The notes: generated by a model from the sequence alone, not told the origin. A stretch of DNA of 64,000 bases from Bufo bufo (GCF_905171765.1 NC_053390.1:502611336-502675335), one strand, 5' to 3'. Counted from the stretch's first letter, positions 10,585-22,807 are shown. A program made the numbers and translations.

Positions 10585-13465
10585 TTGGCCCAAGTTAGCG
10601 GAATTATTATTATTTTTTCTTACAAAGTCTCATATTCCACTAACTTGTGTCAAAAAATAAAATCTCACATGAACTCACCATACCCCTCACGGAATCCAAA
10701 TGCGTAAAAATTTTTAGACATTTATATTCCAGACTTCTTATCACGCTTTAGGGCCCCTAGAATGCCAGGGCAGTATAAATACCCCACATGTGACCCCATT
10801 TCGGAAAGAAGACACCCCAAGGTATTCGCTGAGGGGCATATTGAAGTTTTTGTCCCAAGTTAGCGGAAAGGGAGACTTTGTGAGAAAAAAAAAAAATAAT
10901 CAATTTCCGCTAACTTGTGCCCAAAAAAAAAATTTCTATGAACTCGCCATGCCCCTCATTGAATACTTTGGGGTGTCTTCTTTCCAAAATGGGGTCACAT
11001 GTGGGGTATTTATACTGCCCTGGCTTTTTAGGGGCCCTAAAGCGTGAGAAGAAGTCTGGGATCCAAATGTCTAAAAATGCCCTCCTAAAAGGAATTTGGG
11101 CACCTTTGCGCATCTAGGCTGCAAAAAAGTGTCACACATGTGGTATCGCCGTACTCAGGAGAAGTTGGGCAATGTGTTTTGGGGTGTCATTTTACATATA
11201 CCCATGCTGGGTGAGAGAAATATCTTAGTCAAATGCCAACTTTGTATAAAAAAATGGGAAAAGTTGTCTTTTGCCAAGATATTTCTCTCACCCAGCATGG
11301 GTATATGTAAAATGACACCCCAAAACAGATTGCCCAACTTCTCCTGAGTACGGCAATACCACATGTGTGACACTTTTTTGCAGCCTAGGTGGGCAAAGGG
11401 GCCCATATTCCAAAGAGCACCTTTCGGATTTCACAGGTCATTTTTTACAGAATTTGATTTCAAACTCCTTACCACACATTTGGGCCCCTAGAATGCCAGG
11501 GCAGTATAACTACCCCACAAGTGACCCCATTTTGGAAAGAAGACACCCCAAGGTATTCCGTGAGGGGCATGGCAAGTTCCTAGAATTTTTTATTTTTTGT
11601 CACAAGTTAGTGGAAAATGATGATTTTTTTTTTTTTTTTTTCATACAAAGTCTTATTCCACTAACTTGTGACAAAAAATAAAAACTTCCATGAACTCACT
11701 ATGCCCATCAGCGAATACCTTGGGGTCTCTTCTTTCCAAAATGGGGTCACTTGTGGGGTATTTATACTGCCCTGGCATTCTAGGGGCCCAAATGTGTGGT
11801 AAGGAGTTTGAAATCAAATTCTGTAAAAAATGACCTGTGAAATCCGAAAGGTGCTCTTTGGAATATGGGCCCCTTTGCCCACCTAGGCTGCAAAAAAGTG
11901 TCACACATCTGGTATCTCTGTATTCAGGAGAAGTTGGGGAATGTGTTTTGGGGTGTCTTTTTACATATACCCATGCTGGGTGAGAGAAATATCTTGGCAA
12001 AAGACAACTTTTCCCATTTTTTTATACAAAGTTGGCATTTGACCAAGATATTTATCTCACCCAGCATGGGTATATGTAAAAAGACACCCCAAAACACATT
12101 CCTCAACTTCTCCTGAATACAGAGATACCAGATGTGTGACACTTTTTTGCAGCCTAGGTGGGCAAAGGGGCCCATATTCCAAAGAGCACCTTTCGGATTT
12201 CACAGGTCATTTTTTACAGAATTTGATTTCAAACTCCTTACCACACATTTGGGCCCCTAGAATGCCAGGGCAGTATAAATACCCCACAAGTGACCCCATT
12301 TTGGAAAGAAGAGACCCCAAGGTATTCGCTGATGGGCATAGTGAGTTCATGGAAGTTTTTATTTTTTGTCACAAGTTAGTGGAATATGAGACTTTGTATG
12401 AAAAAAAAACAAAAAAAAAAAAACATCATTTTCCACTAACTTGTGACAAAAAATAAAAAATTCTAGGAACTTGCCATGCCCCTCACGGAATACCTTGGGG
12501 TGTCTTCTTTCCAAAATGGGGTCACTTGTGGGGTAGTTATACTGCCCTGGCATTTTCCAGGGGCCCTAATGTGTGGTAAGTAGGTAAATGACCTGTAAAA
12601 ATCCTAAAAGTGCTCTTTGGAATATGGGCCCCTTTGCCCACCTAGGCTGCAAAAAAGTGTCACACATCTGGTATCGCCGTATTCAGGAGAAGTTGGGGAA
12701 TGTGTTTTGGGGTGTCATTTTACATATACCCATGCTGGGTGAGAGAAATATCTTGGCAAAAGACAACTTTTCCCATTTTTTTTATACAAAGTTGGCATTT
12801 GACCAAGATATTTCTCTCACCCAGCATGGGTATATGCAAAATGACACCCCAAAACACATTCCCCAACTTCTCCTGAGTACGGCGATACCAGATGTGTGAC
12901 ACTTTTTTGCAGCCTAGATGCGCAAAGGGGCCCAAATTCCTTTTAGGAGGGCATTTTTAGACATTTGGATACCAGACTTCTTCTCACGCTTTGGGGCCCC
13001 TAGAATGCCAGGGCAGTATAAATACCCCACATGTGACCCCATTTTGGAAAGAAGACACCCCAAGGTATTCAATGAGGGGCATGGCGAGTTCATAGAAATT
13101 TTTTTTTTTGGCACAAGTTAGCGGAAATTTATATTTTTTATTTTTTACTCACAAAGTCTCCCGTTCCGCTAACTTGGGACAAAAATTTCAATCTTTCATG
13201 GACTCAATATGCCCCTCACGGAATACCTGGGGGTGTCTTTCTTCCGAAATGGGGTCACATGTGGGGTATTTATACTGCCCTGGCATTCTAGGGGCCCTAA
13301 AGCGTGAGAAGAAGTCTGGAATATAAATGTCTAAAAAAATTTACGCATTTGGATTCCGTGAGGGGTATAGTGAGTTCATGTGAGATTTTATTTTTTGACA
13401 CAAGTTAGTGGAATATGAGACTTTGTAAGAAAAAAAAATAATAATTCCGCTAACTTGGGCCAAAA
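10585..13465. repeat. Chain of alternating hairpins, mirror-symmetric about 12020
   Basis: Two kinds of fold centre occur. Type A is built on cacaagttag[ct]gga facing its complement (about 10620, 10888, 11638, 12415, 13128 and 13425). Type B is built on gggtgagagaaatatc facing its complement (about 11250, 12020 and 12795). Most centres are 330-395 bp apart. The order A-A-B-A-B-A-B-A-A reads the same in both directions about 12020, and paired centres sum to 24016-24053. The intervening arms share motifs such as gccagggcagtataaatac. Confidence 0.8.
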
Positions 13466-13479
13466 AAATGTCTGAATGG

Positions 13480-14775
13480 AGCCTTACAGGGGGGGTGATC
13501 AATGACAGGGGGGGTGATCAATGACAGGGGGGTGATCAGAGAGTCTATATGGGGTGATCACCACAGTCATTGATCACGCCCCTGTAAGGCTCCATTCAGA
13601 TGTCCGTATGTGTTTTGCGGATCCGATCCATGTATCCGTGGATCCGTAAAAATCATACGGACATCTGAATGCAGCATGACAGGGGGGGGTGATCAATGAC
13701 AGGGGGGGGTGATCAGGGAGTCTATATGGGGTGATCACCCCCCCCTGGAAGGCTCCAGGGAGATGCCTGTATGTGTTTTGCGAATCCGATCCATCTATCA
13801 GTGGATCCGTAAAAATCATGCGGACATCTGAATGGAGCTTTACAGGGGGTTGATCAATGACAGCGGTGTAATCAATGACAGGGGGGTGATCAGGGAGTCT
13901 ATATGGGGTGATAACCACAGTCATTGATCACACCCCTGTAAGGCTTCATTCAGACGTCCGTATGCGTTTTGCGGATCCGATCCATCTATTAGTGGATCCG
14001 TAAAAATCATGCGGACATCTGAATGGAGCTTTACAGGGGGTTGATCAATGACAGGGGTGTAATCAATGACAGGGGGGTGATCAGGGAGTCTATATGGGGT
14101 GATAACCACAGTCATTGATCACGCCCCTGTAAGGCTTCATTCAGACGTCCGTATGCGTTTTGCGGATCCGATCCATCTATCAGTGGATCCGTAAAAATCA
14201 TGCGGACATCTGAATGGAGCTTTACAGGGGGTTGATCAATGACAGGGGTGTAATCAATGACAGGGGGGTGATCAGGGAGTCTATATGGGGTGATAACCAC
14301 AGTCATTGATCACGCCCCTGTAAGGCTTCATTCAGACGTCCGTATGCGTTTTGCGGATCCGATCCATCTATTAGTGGATACGTAAAAATCATGCGGACAT
14401 CTGAATGGAGCTTTACAGGGGGTTGATCAATGACAGGGGGGTGATCAGGGAGTCTATATGGGGTGATCACCACAGTCATTGATCATGCCCCTGTAAGGCT
14501 TTATTCAGACGTCCGTATGCGTTTTGCGGATCCGATCCATCTATCAGTGGATCCGTAAAAATCATGCGGACATCTGAATGGAGCTTTACAGGGGGTTGAT
14601 CAATGACAGGGGTGTAATCAATGACAGGGGGGTGATCAGGGAGTCTATATGGGGTGATAACCACAGTCATTGATCACGCCCCTGTAAGGCTTCATTCAGA
14701 CGTCCGTATGCGTTTTGCGGATCCGATCCATCTATCAGTGGATCCGTAAAAATCATGCGGACATCTGAATCCGTA
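13480..14775. repeat. Array of small hairpins (inverted orientation), right
   Basis: About six or seven head-to-tail units of roughly 185-190 bp. Each contains gtccgtatgcgttttgcgg, gatccatctatcagtgg and catgcggacatctgaatgg, with linker gggtgatcagggagtc. This is the mirror image of the left array at 9840-10575 but with more units, so it has expanded independently. Short in-frame repeats give several 64-residue reading frames that are not genes. Confidence 0.75.
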
Positions 14776-14990
14776 AAAATCATGCGGACGTCTGTGCTTA
14801 TAGCACAGACCTTTCACTTACCAGTAGGAGGAGCGCCCGGCCGGTCACAGACATCGCAGGTAAGTATAATGCTTCTAAAATTGCTAAGTAACCATGGCAG
14901 CCAGGACTGCAGTAGCGTCCTGGTTGGCATGGTTACCGCTGCCACCAATGATGGGGGGTCGGTCATTTTAATTAGGGGAGAGGGAGGGGG

Positions 14991-15171
14991 GGCGGCCGCA
15001 CTGGCCACCAATGAGTTAAATACAGGGGAGGGGGGGGCCGGCCGCACTGGCCACCAATGAGTTAAATACAGGGAGGGAGGGGGGGCCGGCCGCACTGGCC
15101 ACCAATGAGTTAAATACAGGGGAGGGGGGCCGCACTGGCCACCAATGAGTTAAATACAGGGGAGGGAGGGG
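14991..15171. repeat. Minisatellite, about 48-58-bp unit, ~4 copies
   Basis: The unit is gccgcactggccaccaatg, then agttaaatacagggg and a G-rich spacer of variable length. Length differences are confined to the G-run and a ggccggcc segment. Confidence 0.8.
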
Positions 15172-15229
15172 TCTGCTGCCTGGCAGCACCTGCCAGGCAT
15201 CAGGGGGCAGTCATGTACACAGTTCTTTT

Positions 15230-15390
15230 AGTATATTCTAACTTGAAGCGTCCCCATCACCATGGGAACGCCTCTGTGTTAGAATATACTGTCGGATCTG
15301 AGTTTCACGATCTAACTCAAATCCGATGGTATATTCTAACATAGAGGCGTTCCCATGGTGATGGGGACGCTTCAAGTTAAAATATACCAT
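15230..15390. repeat. 160-bp palindrome with agcgtccccatcaccatggg arms
   Basis: The left arm gtatattctaacttgaagcg, then tccccatcaccatggg, is mirrored by cccatggtgatgggg and cgcttcaagttaaaatata. The loop contains the smaller inverted pair gtcggatctgagt/aactcaaatccgat. Confidence 0.7.
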
Positions 15391-15439
15391 CGGATTGGAG
15401 AAAACTCTGATCTGACGGTATATTAATAGGGACTCCTGA

Positions 15440-15775
15440 CTTTACATAGAAAGTCAGTGGGGGACGGATCCGTTTGCAATTGCACCATATTGTCTCAACG
15501 TCAAACGGATCCGTCCCCATTGACTTGCATTGTAAGTCTGGACGGATCTGTTTGGCTCCGCACGGCCTGGCGGACACCAAAACGCTGCAAGCTGCGTTCT
15601 GGTGTCCGCCTGCTGAGCGGAACGGAGGCTAAACAATGCCAAACTAATGCACCCTGAGCGGATCCGCATCCACTCAAAATGCATTGGGGCTGTACCGATC
15701 CGTTCGGGGCCGCTTGTGAGAGCCTTCAAACGGAACTTACAAGCGGAACCCCGAACGCAAGTGTGAAAGTAGCCT
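15440..15775. mobile_element. Truncated MITE of the (a)ggctactttcacac family
   Basis: The right end gtgtgaaagtagcc, followed by tta, and the interior (gacggatccgtttg, ggtgtccgcctgctgagcgg, ttcggggccgcttgtgag) match the full copy at 42660-43178. The left terminal inverted repeat is absent, so this copy is 5'-truncated or rearranged. Confidence 0.65.
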
Positions 15776-15779
15776 TAGG

Positions 15780-16450
15780 AGAGCAAAAAAGACTGACAAA
15801 AGGTTGAGGTTGGTTATGCTGTGTCACAATATGGCTATGTGTGGCCTACAACACTACATACACTACATACACTCAAAAAAGTCCCTTTTTTCAAATAGTC
15901 ACAACATGTCCCGACGCGTTTCCTCAGTGGTTACCAATTCCTCAGGGGACTAATTCATGTATTTTGTGACCACTATGTGTCAGGTTACTATTCAAGTGAA
16001 GTGTATACAGCAGACACAGATCATTTGTACTCCAGGTTGATGCAATATAGTCAACCCACGTTCCTAGTGACTACAAGATATCTTGTCACCAGTCTGATCA
16101 AGTGTCTCAGATTGTAGGTTTGTGACCACTAGATATCGGGTCACCATCCAATCCAAGTGTATACAATAAACATAAGTCAGTTATGTTTCAGGCTGCTATA
16201 ACCGAGTCAGCCCAAAGTTTTGTGACCTCAAGTTTCCGGGTCACCAATCAAAACAAGTGTATCCAATAAACACCCAGTATGATTATAGTCCAAGCTCTTA
16301 TGATAAAATCGACCCAGATCTAATTCCATTCAATGCTCATTACGGTGTTAACTCCCATACATTGAATCAGCTATCCTGGTCAAATGTCACCAATGAATGT
16401 TATCAGCTGTTCAATGGCGTGTGCACAATAAGCTTAGCAGCAATGGTATA
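15780..16450. repeat. Diverged tandem repeat (about 100-bp units) after a gacgcgtttcctcagtgg segment
   Basis: Units begin tttgtgacc at 15963, 16119 and 16219, with a shorter one near 16069. Each continues with a [gt]ggtcacc motif, caagtgtatacaataaac-like sequence and a gtca[ag]ccca end. The upstream cgacgcgtttcctcagtgg resembles gacgcgtttcgggatg...tcctcagtgg in the Penelope-like element near 55730, so the block may be a retroelement UTR; that is inference. Confidence 0.45.
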
Positions 16451-16452
16451 AA

Positions 16453-16689
16453 GGCACAGAGTCACCATTTACTTATCTGCTCAATGTTCGATACCCATTG
16501 TACACAGACAGTTGATGCGGATGTCTCTCCTCGGCATCCTGCGTGTTAATAAAATAGGCAATGGCTCACTGTCATCGGACTTTGCATTTTACCAGATAAA
16601 ATATCACCACATGCTGCATTGGTTTGTGCTGTATTTTTGCCAAAATGTGCAACAGAGGCCCCTAACAGTATCTCCAAGTAGATGTGAAC
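16453..16689. other. No recognisable feature
   Basis: Moderately AT-rich sequence, no tandem structure, no inverted arms and no plausible exon. Confidence 0.4.
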
Positions 16690-17127
16690 ATGGCTTGAAG
16701 GGGTATTCCCATGACATACAATGGGGGCATATCGCTAGGATATGCCCCCATTGTCTGATAGGTGCGTGTCCCACCTCTGGGACCCTGACCTACAAGGAGA
16801 ACGGAGAGGGGAGCCCTGTACCCGGGGTCCGTCCACCACCAAGTGCTGCTCCCATACAAGTGAATGGGAGCGCGGCCCCTGCTCCCATTCAGTTCTATGG
16901 GGCAGACGGACATAGCCGATCGCTAGGACACGCACCTATCAGACAATAGGGGCATATCCTAATTTTGGCGGCCCCATTGAAATGAATAGAGGGCAGCTGC
17001 GCACGCTCAGTGCGCCTTCCATTAATTTCCCCTCTCTGTTCTTGTTGTAGGTGCGGGTCCCAGAGGTGGATCAGACAATGGGGGCATATCCTAGCAATAT
17101 GCCCCCATTGTATGTGATGGCAAAACT

Positions 17128-17243
17128 CCTTTAACTTTAGCCTTAACTCTCTTGGGCATGGAGTGCACTAGAGTGTCACAGGTTGCCACTGGAATTCTCT
17201 TCCACTCCTCCATGATGACATCACGGAGCTGGTGGATGTTAGA
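17128..17243 (-). pseudogene. Tc1 transposase C-terminal fragment
   Basis: Read on the minus strand in one open frame: SNIHQLRDVIMEEWKRIPV followed by TCDTLVHSMPKRVKA. This is the C-terminal 'EEW..IP...C..LV.SMP.R' block seen after the catalytic glutamate in Tc1-family transposases. It is only about 38 codons with no catalytic residues. It lies inside a foldback repeat and is inactive. Confidence 0.75.
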
Positions 17244-17251
17244 GACTTTGA

Positions 17252-17358
17252 TGCTATGTAACCCTTACAGCTCCGGAATGTATTGGATAACACTGACAAC
17301 ATTATGTCAGTGTTATAAAATACATTACAGAACTGTAAGGGTTACATAGCATCATAAA
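17252..17358. mobile_element. Small foldback MITE (gatgctatgtaacccttac ends)
   Basis: A 107-bp near-perfect palindrome: gatgctatgtaacccttac at the left, gtaagggttacatagcatc at the right, with an inner stem acactgacaacattatgtcagtgtt. Confidence 0.7.
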
Positions 17359-17480
17359 TCAATATAATGCTATGTGACCATTTATTCATTTCCCCACTCA
17401 GAGGTGGGACCCGCACCTATCAGACAATGGGGGCATATCCTAGCAATATGCCCCCTTTGTATGTGATGGAAAAGCCCCTT

Positions 17481-17939
17481 TAACACAAGTCTGAACAGAA
17501 AATAAAATAATTACCATTTTATGGAGTCTTGGATTTAAATCAGACCGAGGACAACATCTGCATAGAGTTTATATGTTCTTCCCATGTTTGTGTGTTTTTT
17601 TGGGGGGGTATTCCTGTTTCCTTCCAAACTTTAAAAACATGTGGATACAGTAAGTAATCTTTCTATGAAATTGATCCTAGTGTGTGTGTGCCCTGATCAG
17701 GACCTTCTAGCACAAATTCGGAATTTACTGCAAAAGCGAGAACTGGAAGAGTTTAATTTGGTTGCAGTCTGACTTCCTAAAAATTAATTACAATAGTGTA
17801 GTTAACATATCACACACTAGATGTCAGCATAAGAGACTCCCAGAAAATGGAAGTAGGGACAGCATTCTAAATTTTATGTAGTAAAACGGTCTTGAACATC
17901 TTACTATACCACTACCACAGTGCATAAACATAAGAAGTA
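17481..17939. other. No recognisable feature
   Basis: Non-repetitive AT-rich sequence without coding signal or clear terminal repeats. Confidence 0.4.
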
Positions 17940-18115
17940 GACGTAAGTTGGTCGGCACTCCTAGTCGTTATTAGTGGTGCTCAGTGGTAAAGACGTATAT
18001 GAAATCAAGTAGATTAAACCACGGCACTCAATTTAAAGATGCAGAAATAACCTCCTTTTTTTGCGTCTTTCACTTGAGTGCCGTGGTTTAATTTACTTGA
18101 TTTCATAAACATAAG
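17940..18115. repeat. Inverted repeat around tgaaatcaagtagattaaacc
   Basis: The arms atgaaatcaagtagatt and aaaccacggcactca are mirrored by tgagtgccgtggttt and aatttacttgatttcat, with an internal aaagatgcagaaa/tttgcgtcttt region. This is probably the end of a retroelement UTR or a small MITE. Confidence 0.6.
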
Positions 18116-18999
18116 AAGGACAGCAGCACCTGCCAATTAAATGTAATCGAATATATCCAGTGAAGCATGCATTTTAGGCTTGAAAAGGCTTATTATAGCC
18201 AGAACATTGCATCACTGGACATGGTATTGGATTCAATTTCAAGTTCCTTTGCTTCAATATGTGTGTGCTGCCTTCATTCTTGTGTTTAGAGACTACTAAA
18301 ATGTCAGCAGTGCTGGCTAAGATGAGGGCAGGGGGATTGTTACAGACTAGGAGCACAGTGTGCATAGGGTACTTTGGGAATCTGGTGGCCATTGTGGTGA
18401 ATACAGAGGGGACTGCGAATCTACAGATCTGCGGCAGTACGTTAAATGATCACTGTACTTTTAACAGACTTTACATTAATCAATAGTACAAACGAATATA
18501 ATAAACTTTATAATATAGTAGAGAAAAATATCTCTTCAGTTATAATCCACTTCTTGATTGATACTTAGACATCACAAGAGAAGATCGTAAGCTAATTCAG
18601 AGTGGGTGCTAGGCAGTCTAACGGTGGAAGAGTGTATGCCCGGGACTAATACAAATTGTGTGTGTGTGTGTGTGTGGAGGGGGGGGTATTGGGGGTGCTG
18701 TTCTGATTTCCATGATGTCTGAGCGGTAAGCTCTGAGGATGGCTAGCTTACATACCATCAGCAGCATCCTCTCCCTGGAGAACAAATGTAAAGGGAAGAC
18801 CCTGAAGTCCTCAAGTGGTGTCACCAGAATCTAATTGTCCCAGAGCATCAATGCTTACTTTAACAAGGACAGCACCATTAGCGCTTTACAGCTTCTTTCT
18901 TCAGGTCTTTCAAGCCTGAGCGGTATCCATATGCTCCAGCTTGCCTCTGGAGCATCACAAATCACTTTCTCTCCTTCCCCTCAGAGATGAGCATAAAAT
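18116..18999. other. Uncharacterised AT-rich stretch with a (TG)n run
   Basis: No coding signal. A (TG)n microsatellite of about ten units lies at 18658-18677, followed by a G-rich run. The aggcttgaaaaggctt segment near 18176 is reminiscent of retroelement UTR hairpins, but I cannot place it. Confidence 0.35.
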
Positions 19000-21666
19000 A
19001 GCGGCAGCTTTAATCTAAAATGGCACCACTTCTACAGCTTCAGGGTCCCACCCAATTACTATATATTTTTTTACTTTTTAACTTATGATTTTTAATTTCT
19101 CAAACTCTCCCTTTACTACATCCTCAGTGGAATACCTCTAATCCCACTTGTGCGAGTTTACTGAAGAGGTGACCCTGCAGTTTCTGACCCTAAGGTTAGG
19201 TTTCCCCAGGGCCTTTTATCCCTGCCATTTTCTTCTCTGCCCCGGATCCATCCACTTCTAGCCCTTGGGCCTTTCACCTTCTCCAGGACCCTCTGTCCTG
19301 GCCTCTTCTGCCTGGGACCTCCGCTATCTTCAGCTCTTTCTATACTTTAGTTATCAGCTTCTGCAGGGACTAGGCTCTGCTGATCCCCAGTCCCCCTGGG
19401 ACACATTGAACTTTTTAGTTAAAAATTACTCTTCCCCTCATGGTCGCTTCTCCCAGGGAGCCTTCTGACCCGGCCTTCTATTTTCTTCCCAGCTCCGCTC
19501 AATCCCAGACGTTCCGCAATCTGCTTGTACCTCAACTAGGACTCTCCTTGTTACACCCCTTTTTTCTTCCCAGACTTTCACCTGAGAGGTGTCTGCTTAC
19601 CTCCCAATCCTCTACAAGTGCAGGCTTTCTCTGTAGGTGGTGGAGTCTTTGCCTGCTTTCTTCCTCCGCTCCCATTCCTAAGGGCCTCTCCCGGCGATCA
19701 TCTACTCCTGGATCTAGCACGAACTCTGAACAGCTTTTCATCTCATCTGCAGCTGTCACAGCACCTCTTTTGGGATAAAGCATCTGGAGATGCAGTAGGG
19801 TAACCTCTGACTGACTTTTATCCCTTCAGGCTCCTTTGGCCTACATATCCTCTTCCACAGAAGACTCATACAGACCACCGGCCTTCCCCGGAGATGCTAC
19901 ATATATTACGTGCTTTTGCTGTAAAAACAATAGCCGTGTGGACAGCCTTTCCCTGCCTGTACCCAGTGCCATGGACCTAAACCCACCTAGGATGCCCCGG
20001 ATCCCTCTGTCACAGAGTCGGTTCCTCCTGAATGGGACTTTTCCCTCTCTCAAGCCATAGGAAACTGTGCTTAACTCTCCCAATCCATGGCTGAGTCCTT
20101 GTAGCCCTTGCTTGCCCAGATTGAAGCTGCTTTGGTTTTTTCAAGGAAGTCCTCTGACATTGCACACTCTACCTCCAGAAACGGGTCCCATAACCGACCT
20201 AGGGTTTCTTCTCATACAGTATGTCCCGCACCTTCCCAGGACAAGACTACGGCTGGCGATATCACCTCTCATATGATTCTTTCTGCTGCCTTGGGGAGCA
20301 TCTCTGACTCTGATTCCAAATCTGAGTACAGTGCAAGGCTATTTAAACTTGTGCTGTACCTCATGCAGAACCTCATCAAAGGAGTCAGAAACACTCTCCA
20401 ACTTCAGGAGGTTTTTTCACCTAACTAGGCACTCCTCTTTTTTTCTTCCCTAACCATGCTGATCTTGATGCATGCCTAGCTAGGGAGTGGCATCATCCTG
20501 ATGTATGTCTTCCATCCTCTAAAGGTTCAGAAGTTCTCTTCCCCTTCTCTGAGGAAGAATGTATCTCAAAATGTTCCATTCCTCCGCAAGTAACTCGCTT
20601 AGGCAAGGCCACCACCCTGCTTTTGGCTGTTTCTCTCTCTGAGCCCTTGGACAAGAACATAGATTCCCTGTCCAGGTCTGCTTTTGTTGCAGCTGGCTCA
20701 GCAATTCACCCTGCTTTTTCTGCCTCCTGGGTTGCTAAAGCCTGTGTCGGTTGGGCCAAACAGCTTCTTCAGAACTTGCCTGCTGAGTCTGAGCTAGCCG
20801 ATCTCTTTCTTCTTGCATCTCAACTGCTCCAGGCTTTTCGGTACCTCTGTGAAATTTCCCTTGAGTCCGCCCACTGAGCAGGCAGGGCAGAAGCCAATAC
20901 CGCGTTGATTTGCCGTGCAGTATGGCTCCACTTCTAGGTGGAGAACGCAAAATCTAAAAACATGCTCATAGCTCTCCCCTTCCTGGGCAAAAAGCTTTTT
21001 GGTAAGCACTTGGAAGAGCTTATCTTGGAGGCCACAGGCATCATGGCTCCTTTCTTATCTCACCTTGTCGGCTGCATCTGTCTAGAGGTTTCGTTTCTTT
21101 CAGGACTCTTCATCCCATCCTGTCCATCTTTCAAGGCCAAACCCTTCTGGCATGCCTTCCAAGCATTTTCCTTCCAAATCCTTTTCTGTAAGAAGGTTTT
21201 CCCCCACTCAGGTAGTTTCTTTGGGTGGGGGGTCAGCTGCTCTCTTTTCGAGAGACCTGGATCACAAGCATATACGATGCTTAGGTCCTGGAGGTGATGT
21301 TGTCAGGATACAAAATTTAATTCTCCATCCATCCCTTTGGCAGGTTCTTCCTGTCATTGCTACCTCAGTCCCTGACTTGAGCGGATGCCTTTTTACAGGC
21401 CATTAATTTTCTTTGCACGCAATATATACGCGTGCCTGGTTCAGAATGTTTTCAAGGGTTCTATTCCAACATCTTTGTGATTCTCAAGAGGGATGGCTCT
21501 GTCTTCCCTATTGTAGACCTGAAGACTCTCAGTTGGATTGTCCGGGTCTTCCACTTTCGTATGGAATCCCTCAGATTGGTGGTGGCATCCCCGGAAATGA
21601 GTGAGTTTCTGTCATCCATTGACATTTGTGACGTCTATCTCCTGGTTCCCATAGCTGAGTCTCATC
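19000..21666 (+). pseudogene. DIRS-like retrotransposon, decayed gag and start of RT
   Basis: Many short frames over this stretch belong to one decayed element. Between about 20586 and 20990 the plus strand reads a DIRS-type gag: SAFVAAGSAIHPAFSAS, then WVAKACVGWAKQLLQ and later ALPFLGKKLFGKHLEELI, interrupted by a stop at 20874-20876. From 21438 to 21666 it reads the start of a DIRS-type RT: GFYSNIFVILKRDGSV, VDLKTLSW, MESLRLVVASPE and SSIDICDVYLLVPIAESH. DIRS elements use a tyrosine recombinase rather than an integrase and lack normal LTRs. The 5' boundary is not found, so 19000 is approximate. The RT is cut at 21667 by a hAT element and resumes at 27439. The element is inactive. Confidence 0.75.
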
Positions 21667-22807
21667 CAGGGCTGTGGAGTCGGTAGATAAATGCTCCGAC
21701 TCCTCAGTTTTTGGTACTTCTGACTCCCCGACTCCTCTGTATTTAATATGCGAATGTATTTTATACATTCCTTGATGGAAAGAAAGGCAACATACAGTAC
21801 ATGTCATTACCACAGAACTACTGGCTAGGAAGCTGCTGCCTTCTTCTTTGTGTGCTGATCTTCTGCTGAAGATAGGGCAGTGGGAGGATCCAGGAAGGGG
21901 CAGGGGAAGGGGCATTTATTTTAAAACATGATTTCCCTAGTAGAATCCCATAGTCATGTTTAAAGTTTAAGCTAACAATCTGAGTTTACAAGTTTTTATA
22001 GCCTTAGCTGAATGACAACAGTTTTTCAAATGGTTTACAGCTTCAGTCTTGAACTATTGATTATCCATTCCCATCACTTATACAAGTGTCTCTAGTCCTG
22101 CAAAAAACATATTTACTTAATCAGTTATCAGTGAGAGGCTAGGTTAACCATGGGCGTTGCGTTCCCTGTAACAGCGGAACACAACACAATGGAAAATATA
22201 AGTATTGCTGCTCCTTAACTGTGCGTTGCGTGCGATATAGTGAAGCATATGAAAAGCATGCTTCTTCATGGTCACTTAACGTGTTCGTTTTGCGGTAGCG
22301 TTACGCACTGCATGCATTGGCCTTTATTCTTACAGTAGAGAAGTACTGTATTTTTGGCAAAAGTGGGGAAAAAATAGCAGTGCGTCTTATGGGGCGAATG
22401 CTGCGACCATCCGGTGAATAGGCTGAGAGGGAGGAGGGGCTGGGGGCCGGTTTCTGTAATGGCAGCGGGGCCCGGTGCAGTCACTGTATTCTACTACAAC
22501 GGGTCCCGCTCACTGTAGTATACGGTAATCATATCTAACTTGTGGGTATTGGTAAAGTATTCCAATCATCTTAAATCTAGCGCTGTACTACTTACTACTA
22601 ACTTCTTGGCAGTCAGGAAGCCGGGCGGGAGCTCGTAGCGTAGCTCACTACGTCATGCGCCTGCTCCGCCCACTTTATGAATGAAGCAGGCACCAGGCCC
22701 CGCTGCCATTACAGAAACAGATGCCGGCCCCCATTCACTACACAGGGACGCTGTTATGGGGGGATCTGTGGATGACACATAAGATAAGATGCTGTATATG
22801 TGTCATC

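Larger units (their letters stand above)
9376..14800. repeat. Large composite palindromic 'accordion' repeat, copy 1
   Basis: A 5.4-kb block starting ttaaccgcctccggaccgcc. It contains a GC-rich lead (to about 9830) with short palindromes such as aggtatattagacgctg and its mirror, a left array of small hairpins (9840-10575), a central chain of back-to-back hairpins (10585-13465) and a right array of small hairpins (13480-14775). The central part is mirror-symmetric about 12020. The many 60-110-residue reading frames here occur as repeated copies on both strands and do not look like genes. Copy 2 is at 23010-26090. It is probably a non-autonomous DNA transposon or satellite-like derivative; class unknown. 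Confidence 0.7.
16690..17480. repeat. Foldback repeat (acaatgggggcatatc arms) with nested fragments
   Basis: The left end ccatgacatacaatggggg, then catatcgctaggatatgcc, is mirrored on the right by ggcatatcctagcaatatgc and ccccattgtatgtgatgg (twice, near 17090 and 17440). Between these copies lie a Tc1 transposase fragment (17128-17243) and a tiny foldback element (17252-17358). Confidence 0.6.

Noticed and set aside
9826..14670. Many 60-116-residue reading frames on both strands, several near-identical
   Set aside because: They are repeated copies of the same hairpin arms read in each direction, have no domain and follow the repeat period. They are by-products of the palindromic repeats, not a protein family.
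20067..20428. Ser- and Leu-rich overlapping frames as a novel gene
   Set aside because: They lead directly into recognisable DIRS gag motifs and contain no domain of their own; treated as decayed DIRS sequence.
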